DNA from: Acidilobus saccharovorans 345-15
Lineage (GTDB): Archaea > Thermoproteota > Thermoprotei_A > Sulfolobales > Acidilobaceae
Direction of reading: 5' to 3'
NCBI RefSeq assembly: GCF_000144915.1
Contig: NC_014374.1
Span: forward strand, 372,001-436,000
Length of the DNA stretch: 64,000 bases
Shown here: positions 35,349-44,816 of the stretch, piece after piece
Position numbering within the stretch: the stretch's first letter is position 1
How the letters are laid out: every line of letters starts with the position of its first letter
Program-made: the position numbers and the translations under genes
The notes under the pieces: generated by a model
Seen by the model: only the letters and a program-made list of their open reading frames with translations
What the model was told of the DNA's origin: nothing
The model's database searches: none

Positions 35349-36401
35349 TCAGCCAAACCACATGTCCAGCCTGGACTGCTTCCCCCTCAGGTTCTCCTTG
35401 AATGCCTTAGCAAGCCTCTCAGCAGCCTTGACAACTCTGTCCTCGCTGAAGTCATGCTCTCTGACCAACAGCTCCTTAATCTTTTCAACGTCGGGCTCCT
35501 TGAAAAGTATCCTGTAGTCGGAGCTCACTGGAGGCTTAGCAAAGTAATCAAATATCTTAAAGGGGTCGACGTCTCCAGGAAGCTGCGACTTTATGGACTC
35601 CAGAGCCTTGGTGACGTCCTTCACGCCCTTGACGAAGTTAAGGGCAGTCTTAGGTCCATAGCCTTTGATGCCGTCTGGGTCAAAGTCCGTCCCTACCAGT
35701 ATGCCCAGGAGTATTAGCTGCTCCCTAGTTATGCCCAGCGCCTTAAGCATGGCGTTGAGGTCTATGATCTCAGGCTTAACCTCGACGTACTCGTCCTTGT
35801 TAGGCAGCTTTCTTTTACCAGTTATTGCCAGGTTCCTGACCAGCCTGGGGGCGCCGAAGAGCAGGCTGTCATAGTCCTGGCTCCCCGCGGCCCAGGCGTC
35901 GCCCTTTTGAGCCAGGTGAGCCGCCTGCGCCTCCCCATCAGCTGGCGCCTGAACCCATGGTATGCCCATATAGTCTAGCAGCCTCTTGGCCTCGCTTACC
36001 ATGTCGCTGGAGAGCTCAGAGGTCGCCTGGGCGTACTTCCTGGCCTCCTCAATGGAGCCGGACTCCTTGGCCTTGGCATACTTCTCCGCGGCCTCCTTCT
36101 TCCTCGCGACCCTCTCCTCTATCTCTTTCCTCTTCATCTCCGGCGGCTTGCCGTCAAAGACGTAGACCGGCTTCAGGCCCTCCTCCACGAGGTTTATAGT
36201 CCTGTAGAAGAGCCCGCTCAGGTGGCTTGTGACCCTTCCCTGCGAGTCCTTGAGTGGGGTGCCGTCGGGCTGCCTTATTGCTGAGAGGAACTGGTAAAGC
36301 ATGTTGTAGCCGTCTAGGGCAATCACATAGCCCTTAAGCGCCTTCAGGTCGACTTCGCGCCTCGCTTGGTCAGGTATTATGTCCCTAATGTTAACGCCCA
36401 C
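35349..36401 (-). CDS. fen: Flap endonuclease 1
   Basis: The 350-residue nuclease removes 5' flaps in Okazaki fragment maturation and repair. The N-region has ALDGYNMLYQFL and VFDGKPPEMKRKE. The I-region has APADGEAQAAHLAQKG, AAGSQDYDSLLFGA and GTDFDPDGIKGYGPKTA (helix-2-turn-helix), covering the acidic metal sites. The C-terminal QSRLDMWFG is a PCNA-interaction box. Starts at GTG. A winged-helix gene lies 37 bases upstream in the same direction. Confidence 0.95.
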   Translation of the reverse strand: MGVNIRDIIPDQARREVDLKALKGYVIALDGYNMLYQFLSAIRQPDGTPLKDSQGRVTSHLSGLFYRTINLVEEGLKPVYVFDGKPPEMKRKEIEERVARKKEAAEKYAKAKESGSIEEARKYAQATSELSSDMVSEAKRLLDYMGIPWVQAPADGEAQAAHLAQKGDAWAAGSQDYDSLLFGAPRLVRNLAITGKRKLPNKDEYVEVKPEIIDLNAMLKALGITREQLILLGILVGTDFDPDGIKGYGPKTALNFVKGVKDVTKALESIKSQLPGDVDPFKIFDYFAKPPVSSDYRILFKEPDVEKIKELLVREHDFSEDRVVKAAERLAKAFKENLRGKQSRLDMWFG

Positions 36402-36438
36402 GGAGGCCCCCTTGTATGTTAGGAGCCTGCGAAGCTAT

Positions 36439-36723
36439 CTATGTTTGCTGCTCTTCTACGCTTTTGGCCTCCTCAGCGTTTCCATGACGTCCTACAAACT
36501 CTATCTGTCTGTCCTCCTTTGTGCTGGAGCTTACCCTGACAAGTCCCATAATTTCAAGTTTGAGGAGAATCTTTGTCAGGTCAGCCAAGGAAATGGAGTA
36601 CCCATTCTTGATAAGGTAGGATAACACCTCCTCGTCAGTCACTGGAACTTTGCCATCGCTAGTCATCTCCCTCAGGGTTTCATACACTATGTTTATTAGA
36701 GGTTGATTGTACCATACGGACAA
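36439..36723 (-). CDS. Small winged-helix-like protein
   Basis: The 94-residue protein has predicted helices around INIVYETLREM and DEEVLSYLIKNG, a recognition-like helix LADLTKILLKLEIMGLVRV and a beta wing, the pattern of winged-helix DNA-binding domains. An acidic tail (EEAKSVEEQQT) follows. It probably forms an operon with fen. A palindrome (36809-36824) upstream could be its binding site. TTG start. Confidence 0.62.
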   Translation of the reverse strand: MSVWYNQPLINIVYETLREMTSDGKVPVTDEEVLSYLIKNGYSISLADLTKILLKLEIMGLVRVSSSTKEDRQIEFVGRHGNAEEAKSVEEQQT

Positions 36724-36808
36724 CCCTGTTCACCGTCTGCGGAGTAGCTTAACGCTGTCCTCCAAACAGATTAACTTACCTGAGAGTAGTTTAAAATTTT
36801 ACTTTTAA

Positions 36809-36824
36809 TTATAACGTGTTATAA
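36809..36824. promoter_or_regulatory. Palindrome TTATAAC-GT-GTTATAA
   Basis: Two exact 7-bp arms around a two-base centre lie 86 bases upstream of the winged-helix/fen operon and inside AT-rich promoter sequence. TTATAA on either strand could act as a TATA box, and the symmetry suits a dimeric regulator. Confidence 0.45.
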
Positions 36825-36852
36825 TGAAAGGGAGCAGCGGCAGCTTAAGGTT

Positions 36853-36876
36853 AAGGCCGTAAAGGTCGTCGGCCTT
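36853..36876 (-). terminator. Hairpin downstream of cdc48
   Basis: AAGGCCG (36853-36859) and CGGCCTT (36870-36876) form a 7-bp hairpin beginning 17 bases after the cdc48 stop. It is a plausible 3'-end signal, though archaeal termination mainly uses T-rich tracts. Confidence 0.35.
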
Positions 36877-36893
36877 TCTCTAGATTTGAATAA

Positions 36894-39116
36894 TTACAGC
36901 GAGAGAGAAGGCTGCGATGGCCTCTGTGATGACACGCTTATCTGCCTTGCAGTTTCGAGCCACCTAAGGTAGAAGTCTATCATATACTTAGTCACGCTGG
37001 GTCTGACCTTGTTAAGGGCCTGCTCGAAATGCTTGAACTTCACTATCGGGGAGTTTATATCCTCCCTCAGCGCGGTGAGCGCCGCCTCCCTCACAAGCGC
37101 GGCTAGGTCTGCGCCGGTGTAGCCGTTGGTCATCTTTGCCAGCTCGGCTAAGTCGACGTCCTCAGCTAAGGGCACGTTGCGCGTGTGTATCTTCAGGATC
37201 TCCAGTCTGCCCTTCTCGTCTGGCGGAGGCACGTATATGAGCTTCTCAAACCTGCCAGGCCTGAGCAGGGCTGGGTCCACGAGGTCAGGCCTGTTGGTGG
37301 CCGCTATTACTACCACGTTCTCAAGGTTGGTTATCCCATCTATCTCTGTGAGCAACTGGCTCACTATTCTCTCGCCAACGTTGCTGTCCTCCTCGGTTCC
37401 CCTAAGGCTCGCTATCGACTCTATCTCGTCGAAGAACACGACAGCCGGCGCGTACTGTCTGGCTTTCTTGAATATCTCCCTTATGGCCTTCTCGCTCTCG
37501 CCGACCCACTTGCTCAGCACCTCGGGCCCCCTTATGGCTATGAAGTTGGCCCCGCTCTCGGTGGCCACCGCCTTGGCAAGCATTGTCTTCCCGGTGCCCG
37601 GCGGGCCGAAGAGCAGCACGCCCTTTGGAGGCTCAATGCCAAGCCTGCTGAATGAGTTGGGATACTTCAGCGGCCACTCAACTATTTCCCTGAGCTCCTG
37701 TTTAACGTCCTCGAGGCCGCCTATGTCGCTCCAGTGAACCTCAGGCACCTCAACTTCTATCTCCCTCAGGCCGCTGGGGGTTACCTCCTTGAACGCCGCA
37801 AGGAAATCCTGCATTGTGACTACCATTCTCTCTAACAGCTCCGTAGGTATCTTCTCCTGGTCTATGTCTATTTCAGGCAGGTATCTCCTTAGGGCGTGCA
37901 TGGCTGCCTCCTTGGCCAGCGCCGCTAGGTCAGCGCCTGTGTAGCCCTTGGTCATCTCAGCCAGCTTTTCAAGGTCTACGTCGTCTGCCAGCGGCATGTG
38001 TCTGGTGTGTATCTGAAGTATCTCAAGCCTTCCCTGTTTATCTGGTACCGGTACCTCTATCTCCCTGTCAAACCTCCCGGGCCTCCTGAGGGCAGGGTCT
38101 ATGGCGTTGGGTCTGTTAGTGGCCCCTATTACTATGACCTGCCCCCTCCCCTCAAGGCCGTCCATTAGGGCCAGGAGCTGCGCGACAACCCTTCTCTCGA
38201 CCTCACCTATGACCTCGTCCCTCTTCGGCGCTATGGCGTCAATCTCGTCAATAAAGATGATGGCTGGCGCGTTCTTCTTAGCCTCCTCAAATATTTCCCT
38301 CAGCCTCTGCTCGCTCTCGCCGTAGAACTTGCTCATGATCTCAGGGCCATTTATCGCAACAAAGTACGCGTCGCTCTCGGTGGCGACGGCCTTGGCCAAG
38401 AGCGTTTTCCCAGTACCTGGAGGCCCGTAGAGCAGGACCCCCTTGGGAGGCTCAATGCCAAGCCTGCTGAAGAGCTCTGGGTGCCTCAGGGGCAGCTCCA
38501 CGAGCTCCCTAATTCTGGCTATGACTTCATGCAGGCCTCCTATGTCCTCATATGTAACCTTTGGGAACGAGGTGGTTATAGGCTTCTCCAACACATCAAC
38601 AGCGGTCTTCTCAGTTACCACCACGACGCCCCTTGGCTTGGTATCTATTACCACCAGCTGCACGGCCTGCCCTATTACAGGTATCTGAACTATGTCGTTC
38701 TCAACGAGCGGAAGGCCTATGAGCTTCTTCTTCACGTACTTCTTGAAGCTGTCGTCTATCGATATTGAGTGTATGGTGGGCGCTAACTTAACCCTTATGG
38801 CCTGTTTAGGCTCAGCCTTCCTAACTATGACCTTGTCACCTATGTTGACGTCCGCGTTCCTCCTGAGGCTGCCGTCCATCCTTATTATGTCAAGCCCTGC
38901 GTCCTCGGGCAGCGCTGGCCACACTATGGCGGCTGTCTTCTTCTTGCCCTCTATCTCTACTATGTCACCAGCCTCAACGCCCAGCTCCTTCATTATATCG
39001 ATGTCTATTCTTACCCTCTTTCTGCCTGAGTCCCTTGGCTTGGTCTCAGAGACCCTTAGGACGACTTCTTTAGATGGAGGCCTCTGTTGGTTTTGGTTGC
39101 TGTTGTTTTCGGCCAA
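36894..39116 (-). CDS. cdc48: Cdc48/p97-family AAA ATPase
   Basis: The 740-residue hexameric unfoldase is thought to feed the archaeal proteasome. An N-terminal double-psi barrel domain (about 15-190) precedes two AAA modules. The first module has [13 protein letters not shown] and [15 protein letters not shown], and the second has [13 protein letters not shown] and [15 protein letters not shown]. Both second regions (TNRP...RPGRF) are intact, so both rings should hydrolyse ATP. The TTG start is the first of several in-frame possibilities. An AT-rich divergent promoter region precedes it. Confidence 0.95.
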   Translation of the reverse strand: MAENNSNQNQQRPPSKEVVLRVSETKPRDSGRKRVRIDIDIMKELGVEAGDIVEIEGKKKTAAIVWPALPEDAGLDIIRMDGSLRRNADVNIGDKVIVRKAEPKQAIRVKLAPTIHSISIDDSFKKYVKKKLIGLPLVENDIVQIPVIGQAVQLVVIDTKPRGVVVVTEKTAVDVLEKPITTSFPKVTYEDIGGLHEVIARIRELVELPLRHPELFSRLGIEPPKGVLLYGPPGTGKTLLAKAVATESDAYFVAINGPEIMSKFYGESEQRLREIFEEAKKNAPAIIFIDEIDAIAPKRDEVIGEVERRVVAQLLALMDGLEGRGQVIVIGATNRPNAIDPALRRPGRFDREIEVPVPDKQGRLEILQIHTRHMPLADDVDLEKLAEMTKGYTGADLAALAKEAAMHALRRYLPEIDIDQEKIPTELLERMVVTMQDFLAAFKEVTPSGLREIEVEVPEVHWSDIGGLEDVKQELREIVEWPLKYPNSFSRLGIEPPKGVLLFGPPGTGKTMLAKAVATESGANFIAIRGPEVLSKWVGESEKAIREIFKKARQYAPAVVFFDEIESIASLRGTEEDSNVGERIVSQLLTEIDGITNLENVVVIAATNRPDLVDPALLRPGRFEKLIYVPPPDEKGRLEILKIHTRNVPLAEDVDLAELAKMTNGYTGADLAALVREAALTALREDINSPIVKFKHFEQALNKVRPSVTKYMIDFYLRWLETARQISVSSQRPSQPSLSL

Positions 39117-39272
39117 CTAAGCGCACCTCCAATATTCCTCCTGTGTCGGGCCTAATAAAATGGAGCTCTTTAGATTAAAAATAAAAACAAAGATAAAAAT
39201 AAATTAGATTAATACTAATATTAGAGGACCTTTTTATAGGTGCCCTTCAGTTATGGAAGGCGGAGATAGCAT

Positions 39273-39524
39273 TTGCAGGTGCAACAGAAGAAGTTTACAC
39301 TTGATATTAATAGTTATCATATAATTAGATGGGACCCAAAGGTCCAGGGAGAGGACGATCTCAGGAAAATGCTGGCCGACAGCCTGAAGAAGGGAGCCAA
39401 AAGGGTAGCTATCATAGTTAAATCAGATGACGTCGACTATATGGTAAAGGCCAGAGAAGTCATAGCTGGCTTCATAGCTCAAACCATAGTAATCTTTAAG
39501 GAGAAGGAGGTGGAGATAGCTTGA
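39273..39524 (+). CDS. Small protein of the radical SAM operon, unknown
   Basis: The 83-residue acidic/basic protein reads as alternating strands and helices (FTLDINSYHIIRWD; DDLRKMLADSLKKG; KRVAIIVKSDDVDYMVKAREVIAGF; QTIVIFKEKEVEIA). I do not recognise it. Its stop overlaps the start of the radical SAM gene by four bases (TTGA), so the two are translationally coupled and it may be a partner of that enzyme. TTG start, with a TATA-like TTTTTATAG at 39231-39239. Confidence 0.65.
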   Translation: MQVQQKKFTLDINSYHIIRWDPKVQGEDDLRKMLADSLKKGAKRVAIIVKSDDVDYMVKAREVIAGFIAQTIVIFKEKEVEIA

Positions 39525-41032
39525 CATTCGATGTTGTGATAACTACGGATAGAAGCATGATGACCGATCATCATCATCACGAGTTCCTGGGGTTCATGAC
39601 GACGGGGCCCGCCTTTGGGGTCCCTGAGTGGGTATGGAGGTGGATAGCGGCACCAAAGCCCAAGGTAGACAGCCTGGGAAGGCCTAAGGTGGCGCCCTAC
39701 GGACTCAGGAAGATAGAGGCCGCCCTGGTCGACGCTGGTTTTAACGCTGCAGTCGTGGACCCTGACCATATAAGCAAACACCTGGACACAATGAAGGTCC
39801 TCATGATAGGCCACCACGACTTCTTCGCCTATGGGCCGCCCAGCAGCGAGTGGTGGACTATAACGGGCAGGGAGCCCTTCAACAGGGTCAGCTTCAGGAG
39901 GTTCATGGAGAGCCCGGCCGTCAGGGAGGCCAAGAGGAGGGGTGTCAAGATAATAGTTGGAGGCCCCGCGGCCTGGCAGTGGCTCTGGAGCACTGACGAG
40001 TGGAAGAAGTGGGGCGTTGACACGGTAATTGACGGCGAGGCTGACAGGGTGGTTTCAGAGGTAGTGGACAGGGCCATCAAGGGCCAGGAGCTTCCAGACT
40101 ACATATATGTAGGGCCTTATGACACGCCCGCAACTGCGGATGAAATACCTAAGATAAAGCACGCCAGCGTCAATGGACTAGTGGAGATCATGAGAGGATG
40201 CCCAAGGGGGTGCAAGTTCTGCAGCGTGACCCTAAGGCCGTGGAGGTTCATACCGGTCGACGACGTAATAAGTGAAATAAAGGTTAACATGAGCGAGGGC
40301 GAGAAGGGCATTATACTCCACAGCGAGGACGTTCTCCTCTACTACGCTGATGGCATAAAACCAAGACCTGAGGGCCTGCTAAAGCTTCACACTGCGGTGA
40401 GGCAGCTTACCGATGAACCCATAGGCTGGAGTCACGCGAGCCTGGCGGCCATAAAGTACGCTGAGGACAACTACAAGCTCATATCTAAGCTGACCGAGAT
40501 AATGTTCTCAAGCGAGAAGCAGAGGTACCTGGGCGTCGAGGTTGGCCTGGAGACGGGCAGCGTCAAGCTCGCCAGGAAGGTCATGCCAGCCAAGTCAGCC
40601 CCCTACCCAACTGAGAAGTACCCAGAAGTCGTGGAGGACGCGTTCGCGATAATGCATGAACACAACGTGATCCCCGCCGCCACATTAATAATTGGCCAGC
40701 CGGGCGAGGAGCCTGATGACGTAGTAGCCACTACCGAGCTCGTGGAGAAGTTGAGGCCTTACAGGAGCCTTATAGTGCCCATGTTCTTCGTGCCCATGGG
40801 GGCTTTCAAGAACATGGAGTGGTTCAGGAGGAACATGGTGAGGCCTGAGCACGTGGAGCTCCTCAGGGCCACGCTCAGGCACAGCGCCTACTGGGCCAGG
40901 GATATAGTGGATAGGTTCTACCTTAAGGGAACCAGGTACTTCCTAGTGAGGGCAGCGGTCAAGTGGATCATAGGGTATATAGAGAGGAAGGCCGAGGAGG
41001 CTGCTAGGGCTGTGGAGCAGCGTGGAGCCTAA
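39521..41032 (+). CDS. B12-binding-type radical SAM enzyme
   Basis: The 503-residue protein has an N-terminal cobalamin-binding-like domain (about 1-195: LRKIEAALVDAGF, KVLMIGHHDFFAYGPPS, IIVGGPAAWQW). The radical SAM domain follows, with the cluster motif MRGCPRGCKFCSV (CxxxCxxC) near residue 228. The distinctive N-terminus TTDRSMMTDHHHHEFLGFMTTGP resembles a crenarchaeal group. I recall the GDGT ring synthases GrsA/GrsB being of this B12-radical SAM type, so membrane-lipid modification is a candidate role but not established. The neighbouring membrane-protein gene overlaps it by 11 bases. Confidence 0.75.
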   Translation: MTFDVVITTDRSMMTDHHHHEFLGFMTTGPAFGVPEWVWRWIAAPKPKVDSLGRPKVAPYGLRKIEAALVDAGFNAAVVDPDHISKHLDTMKVLMIGHHDFFAYGPPSSEWWTITGREPFNRVSFRRFMESPAVREAKRRGVKIIVGGPAAWQWLWSTDEWKKWGVDTVIDGEADRVVSEVVDRAIKGQELPDYIYVGPYDTPATADEIPKIKHASVNGLVEIMRGCPRGCKFCSVTLRPWRFIPVDDVISEIKVNMSEGEKGIILHSEDVLLYYADGIKPRPEGLLKLHTAVRQLTDEPIGWSHASLAAIKYAEDNYKLISKLTEIMFSSEKQRYLGVEVGLETGSVKLARKVMPAKSAPYPTEKYPEVVEDAFAIMHEHNVIPAATLIIGQPGEEPDDVVATTELVEKLRPYRSLIVPMFFVPMGAFKNMEWFRRNMVRPEHVELLRATLRHSAYWARDIVDRFYLKGTRYFLVRAAVKWIIGYIERKAEEAARAVEQRGA

Positions 41033-42011
41033 AGTTAACGGCTCGGGAAGCGCTAAGAGGTACCTGGTCTTTATAGTTATACTCTTTGCGCTTCTAGTGC
41101 TCGCAATCTTTAATATAGTAGGAGGCGGTCTCGAGCACGTAGTATACTACTTGTCGCGCAGCTATGACGCTGTTCTCATAGCTGCCGCCATCATATTTCT
41201 CGAGGAGTCCCTGAAAAGCGTCAGGTTTGTCATAGCTGCCAGGTCGAGAGGGCTGAGGCTTTCCCCCTTAAGAGCCTGGGAGGCCCACTTCTCAAGCCTC
41301 TTCATAGGAATGCTGACGCCCGCGTTCTCAGGGGCCATACCTACGGCCACCGCAATAATAGGCAGCGCCACGGGGGCGCCTCCTCCAGAAGCGCTGTCGG
41401 TAGCGCTCTCAGCCACGTTCATAGACTCCGTAGTGCCAGCCGCCGTATCCTTGTACTTTGCCTGGTCACTCATGCCTAGGTCTGTGGTGGTGTTGCTGAT
41501 CTCGATAACTATCATAGTTATCTGGGCCATGGTGATATCGAGAAGGCTCACGACCTGGTTTCTATCAGAGGTCTCAAGGAGGTTGAACTCTAACGCTGCG
41601 AGATTAATAGAGGGGGAAATCGAGAACATGCGGGATTCCCTAAGCCATATTATAGCGTCAAGGAGATCAATGATACCGATGCTGTTGGTGTCAGCGGCTT
41701 CCTACATTATAGAGGCGTTCTCTATCTATGTGCTTACTCTGGGAGGCCTTCACGGCTTCCTTATAGACCTCGAGGCCCTAATGATGTCATATGTAGGAGG
41801 CAACGTGCCCACGCCTGGCGGCGAGGGAGGGGTTGAGTACTCCTTAGCGTTGGTGCTCAAAGGAGTAGACGCGGTGCTGTGGAGGACTGCTTACATAATA
41901 GTTGCTATGGTCCCCATAGTGCTGCTCGGAAAGATCGTGTCTGGGTATGTAGACTACGGAAGCCTCGTTTACTCTCACTACAGGGCAATGCTCAGGGGCC
42001 GCGGGGGATAA
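41022..42011 (+). CDS. Flippase-like membrane protein (LPG synthase transmembrane/UPF0104 family)
   Basis: The 329-residue protein has about eight hydrophobic helices. The segment FIGMLTPAFSGAIPTATAIIGSATGAP and the C-terminal VGGNVPTPGGEGGVEYSLALVLKGV are typical of the lysylphosphatidylglycerol synthase transmembrane family, whose archaeal members include polyprenyl-sugar and lipid-handling proteins. GTG start inside the end of the radical SAM gene. The shared operon suggests a common lipid or glycolipid task. Confidence 0.75.
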   Translation: MEPKVNGSGSAKRYLVFIVILFALLVLAIFNIVGGGLEHVVYYLSRSYDAVLIAAAIIFLEESLKSVRFVIAARSRGLRLSPLRAWEAHFSSLFIGMLTPAFSGAIPTATAIIGSATGAPPPEALSVALSATFIDSVVPAAVSLYFAWSLMPRSVVVLLISITIIVIWAMVISRRLTTWFLSEVSRRLNSNAARLIEGEIENMRDSLSHIIASRRSMIPMLLVSAASYIIEAFSIYVLTLGGLHGFLIDLEALMMSYVGGNVPTPGGEGGVEYSLALVLKGVDAVLWRTAYIIVAMVPIVLLGKIVSGYVDYGSLVYSHYRAMLRGRGG

Positions 42012-42054
42012 TGCCAAATATATAAGACCTACGCGGCATCCTCTGCAGGGGCAC

Positions 42055-43353
42055 ATGATGTCTGTGAGCTTTATGAGCAGCAGGGAAGTGGTTGCAAGCA
42101 GCGAAGGCAGCAGGGTTAAGTTAAGGGGGTGGGTGTATCGCAAGAGGGACCTTTCCTCGAAGATATTCATTGTGGTCAGGGACTCAGAGGGCATAGTTCA
42201 GTGCGTGGTTGACAGGAGCAACGAGGAGCTCTCAAAGGCGGCGGAGAAGGTGACCATAGAGTCCTCCGTGGAGGTGGAGGGAGTTGTTAGGAGCGACCAA
42301 AGGGCCCCTGGAGGCAAGGAGGTGAACGTGGAGAGGCTGAACATAGTGGGCCTAGCTGACGACTTCCCCATAAAGGGAGGGGAGAGCGTAGACTACCTCC
42401 TTGACATAAGGCACCTGTGGCTCAGGTCAAGGAGGCTAACCCAGATTATGAGGATACGCGCGACGGTCCTTGAAGCCCTGAGGAACTACTTCATTTCAAA
42501 CGGCTGGTGGGAGGTCAGTCCCCCCATATTGACCCAGAGCGCGGTGGAGGGCGGAGCCACGCTTTTCCCAGTGGACTTCTTCGGCAGGAAGGCCTACTTG
42601 AGCCAGAGCGCGCAGTTCTACCTAGAAGTCATGATATTCAGCCTTGAGAGGGTGTGGTCGCTCACGCCAAGCTTTAGGGCCGAGAGGAGCAGGACCAGGA
42701 GGCACCTCTACGAGTACTGGCACCTGGAGGGCGAGGCTGCATGGATGGACATGCACGACATGATGAAGTTCGTCGAGGGCCTAGTAAAGAGCGCCGTTAA
42801 AGCTGTCCTGGATAAGAGGCAGGAGGAGCTGCAGTTCCTCAGGAGGAACCAGGAGCCGCTCGAGGAGACTCTGAAGTCGTCATTCGAGGAGGTAACCTAC
42901 GACGAGGCCATAGAGAGGCTGCAGAAGAGGGGCTTCAAAATAAAGTGGGGCGATGACATAGGCGCCGACGAGGAGAAGGCGCTGACGCAGGACCTTAGCG
43001 TGCCCTTCTTCCTCACCATGTTTCCAAAGCACCTCAAGAGCTTCTACATGAAGACCTGCGACAGGAGGCCAGAGGTTGTGTTAGGCTTCGACCTCGAGGC
43101 CCCTGAAGGCTATGGGGAGGTAGTTGGTGGAAGCCAGAGGGAGGACAGATACGACGTCCTGCTGCAGAGGATAAAGGAGAGTAACCTAAACCCTGACGAC
43201 TATCAATGGTACCTCGACCTGAGGAGGTACGGTTCGGTGCCACACAGCGGCTTTGGCCTAGGCGTGGACAGGCTGGTGATGTGGATAGCGGGCCTCGATC
43301 ACATAAGGGACTCCATACCGTTCCCGAGGCTTCGCGAGAGGATATACCCATGA
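42055..43353 (+). CDS. asnS: Asparaginyl-tRNA synthetase (archaeal type)
   Basis: The 432-residue class IIb synthetase has an N-terminal OB-fold anticodon domain (VKLRGWVYRKRDLSSKIFIVVRDSEG). Motif 2 reads FRAERSRTRRHLYEYWHLEGEAAW; Arg-Thr-Arg-Arg-His-Leu plus Glu-x-x-His-Leu-Glu fits AsnRS, whereas AspRS has HNTTRHLNE. Motif 3 is GFGLGVDRLVMWI. The product charges tRNA-Asn directly. Its stop overlaps the start of the Dph6-like gene (ATGA). A TATA-like AAATATATAA lies at 42015-42024. Confidence 0.88.
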   Translation: MMSVSFMSSREVVASSEGSRVKLRGWVYRKRDLSSKIFIVVRDSEGIVQCVVDRSNEELSKAAEKVTIESSVEVEGVVRSDQRAPGGKEVNVERLNIVGLADDFPIKGGESVDYLLDIRHLWLRSRRLTQIMRIRATVLEALRNYFISNGWWEVSPPILTQSAVEGGATLFPVDFFGRKAYLSQSAQFYLEVMIFSLERVWSLTPSFRAERSRTRRHLYEYWHLEGEAAWMDMHDMMKFVEGLVKSAVKAVLDKRQEELQFLRRNQEPLEETLKSSFEEVTYDEAIERLQKRGFKIKWGDDIGADEEKALTQDLSVPFFLTMFPKHLKSFYMKTCDRRPEVVLGFDLEAPEGYGEVVGGSQREDRYDVLLQRIKESNLNPDDYQWYLDLRRYGSVPHSGFGLGVDRLVMWIAGLDHIRDSIPFPRLRERIYP

Positions 43354-44129
43354 AGGTCTGTGGCCTCCTCTCTGGGGGCAAGGACAGCAACTATGCATTT
43401 TACATGGCTTTAAGGGAGGGCGCCGAGGTAAGCTGCATAGTTTCCGCAGCTCCAGCCAGGGAGGACAGCTGGATGTTTCACAGGCCCCTGGTTGAATTTG
43501 TAAAGCTTCAGGCTGAGGCGATGGGGTTCGGCGACAGGTATCATACCATAGGCGTGAGCGGCGTTAAGGAGAGCGAGGTCTCAGAGCTCAGGGAGGGGCT
43601 CAGGAAACTTAAGGCAATGTATGGCTTTGACACCATAACAGTTGGGGGCATAGCGAGCAGGTACCAGTATGAGAGGTTTAGAGCAATAGCGGAGGACCTA
43701 GGAGTGAAGGTTTACGACCCCCAGTGGGGCATGGATCCAGAGGAGTACATGAAGGAGCTCGTGAGAAAGGGCGTGGTCTTTGTTATAAGTCAGATAACCA
43801 CCGAAGGCCTTGATATGAGAATGCTCGGCGTGCCGGTCCAGGAGCTCTCTCAGGTGGAGGAGATATTAAGGCTCTCAAGGAGGTATGGCTTCCATCCAGC
43901 CTTCGAAGGGGGCGAGGCCGAGACGTTTGTAGTTATGGCGCCTCACTTTAAGAAGGGCATATGTCTAAGGGCTTCCAGGGAGAAAATAGCGGAGTACCAG
44001 TACGTTCTAAGCGTTTCTTCCGCTCAGCTATGTGATGACGTGGCCATATCTGTGGATTCAGAGGTATATCACGTATTCAGGAGGCGTGACGAGTTAGCCT
44101 CAACAGCCTTTAGAAGCTCCTCAAGCTGA
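43350..44129 (+). CDS. dph6: Diphthine-ammonia ligase (Dph6-like)
   Basis: The 259-residue ATP-dependent amidase of the PP-loop superfamily would perform the last step of diphthamide formation on EF-2. It opens VCGLLSGGKDSNYAFYMAL with an intact SGGKDS loop, and the family signature TVGGIASRYQYERFRAIAEDLGV and the C-terminal GGEAETFV are present. The start at ATG 43350 overlaps the asnS stop. The 3' end overlaps the TatD gene on the other strand by 61 bases. Confidence 0.85.
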   Translation: MKVCGLLSGGKDSNYAFYMALREGAEVSCIVSAAPAREDSWMFHRPLVEFVKLQAEAMGFGDRYHTIGVSGVKESEVSELREGLRKLKAMYGFDTITVGGIASRYQYERFRAIAEDLGVKVYDPQWGMDPEEYMKELVRKGVVFVISQITTEGLDMRMLGVPVQELSQVEEILRLSRRYGFHPAFEGGEAETFVVMAPHFKKGICLRASREKIAEYQYVLSVSSAQLCDDVAISVDSEVYHVFRRRDELASTAFRSSSS

Positions 44130-44809
44130 ACAGACTTTAGGTTGGCCACCTCTTTGGCCAGGTCAGGGATCATAAGCGGCGTGAGCCTAAGTCCATGGTA
44201 ATTATACGGGCCGTCGCTCTCGAATACCATGAAATCTATGGGGGTGGCCTTAGCCACATCCTTAAGCTTAGGCTGAACCTTCAGGGCAACGTTTATCGAA
44301 ACGAAGTAGCCTCTGCCGGTTATTTCAGGTATCAGGTTGAGCGGGCCGCTGTACCAGTGGAACATAACCTTAGGTACGCCGACCTCGACAGCTATTGAGA
44401 GCGCGTCGCGCCAGGCGTCGGGCGAATGCACGTTGAGCATCGCACCAAGCTCCTTGGCCGCCTCGGCATAAGCTCTGAAGACCTTTACCTGGGACTGCAT
44501 GGTGTCTATAGGCATAAAGTGCCTGTCAAGGCCTACCTCTCCAAGGCACCTTATTCCGTGCCTGGTAGCAAGTCTTAACAGGTCCCAGGCCTCGGATATG
44601 TCGTGGTCCTTAAGTGACCACGGGTGAAAGCCTGCGCAGGGCACCACGTTGGGGAACCTCTCGGAGAGCTCAAGTACCCTGTTGAACGACTTTAGGTCCT
44701 CGGACACGGCTACTACCTTTAAGTCTTTAATCGTCTCGAACAGATCCTCTACTTCCTTATCAGTGAACTCACTAAGGTGACAGTGCATGTCATAATACAA
44801 GGGCGTCAC
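44069..44809 (-). CDS. TatD-family metal-dependent hydrolase
   Basis: The 246-residue TIM-barrel hydrolase has metal ligands visible as DMHCHLSEF, GEVGLDRHF (Glu), LNVHSPDAW, FHWYSG and FESDGPYNY (Asp), in the order of TatD/amidohydrolase proteins. Members act as DNA exonucleases or deacylases; the target here is not determined. Starts at ATG 44809. A large inverted repeat lies immediately upstream. Confidence 0.83.
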   Translation of the reverse strand: MTPLYYDMHCHLSEFTDKEVEDLFETIKDLKVVAVSEDLKSFNRVLELSERFPNVVPCAGFHPWSLKDHDISEAWDLLRLATRHGIRCLGEVGLDRHFMPIDTMQSQVKVFRAYAEAAKELGAMLNVHSPDAWRDALSIAVEVGVPKVMFHWYSGPLNLIPEITGRGYFVSINVALKVQPKLKDVAKATPIDFMVFESDGPYNYHGLRLTPLMIPDLAKEVANLKSVQLEELLKAVEANSSRLLNT

Positions 44810-44816
44810 CCGACCT

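Noticed and set aside
42055-43353. Aspartyl-tRNA synthetase assignment
   Set aside because: Motif 2 reads SRTRRHLYEYWHLEGE, as in AsnRS, and not the HNTTRHLNE form of AspRS.
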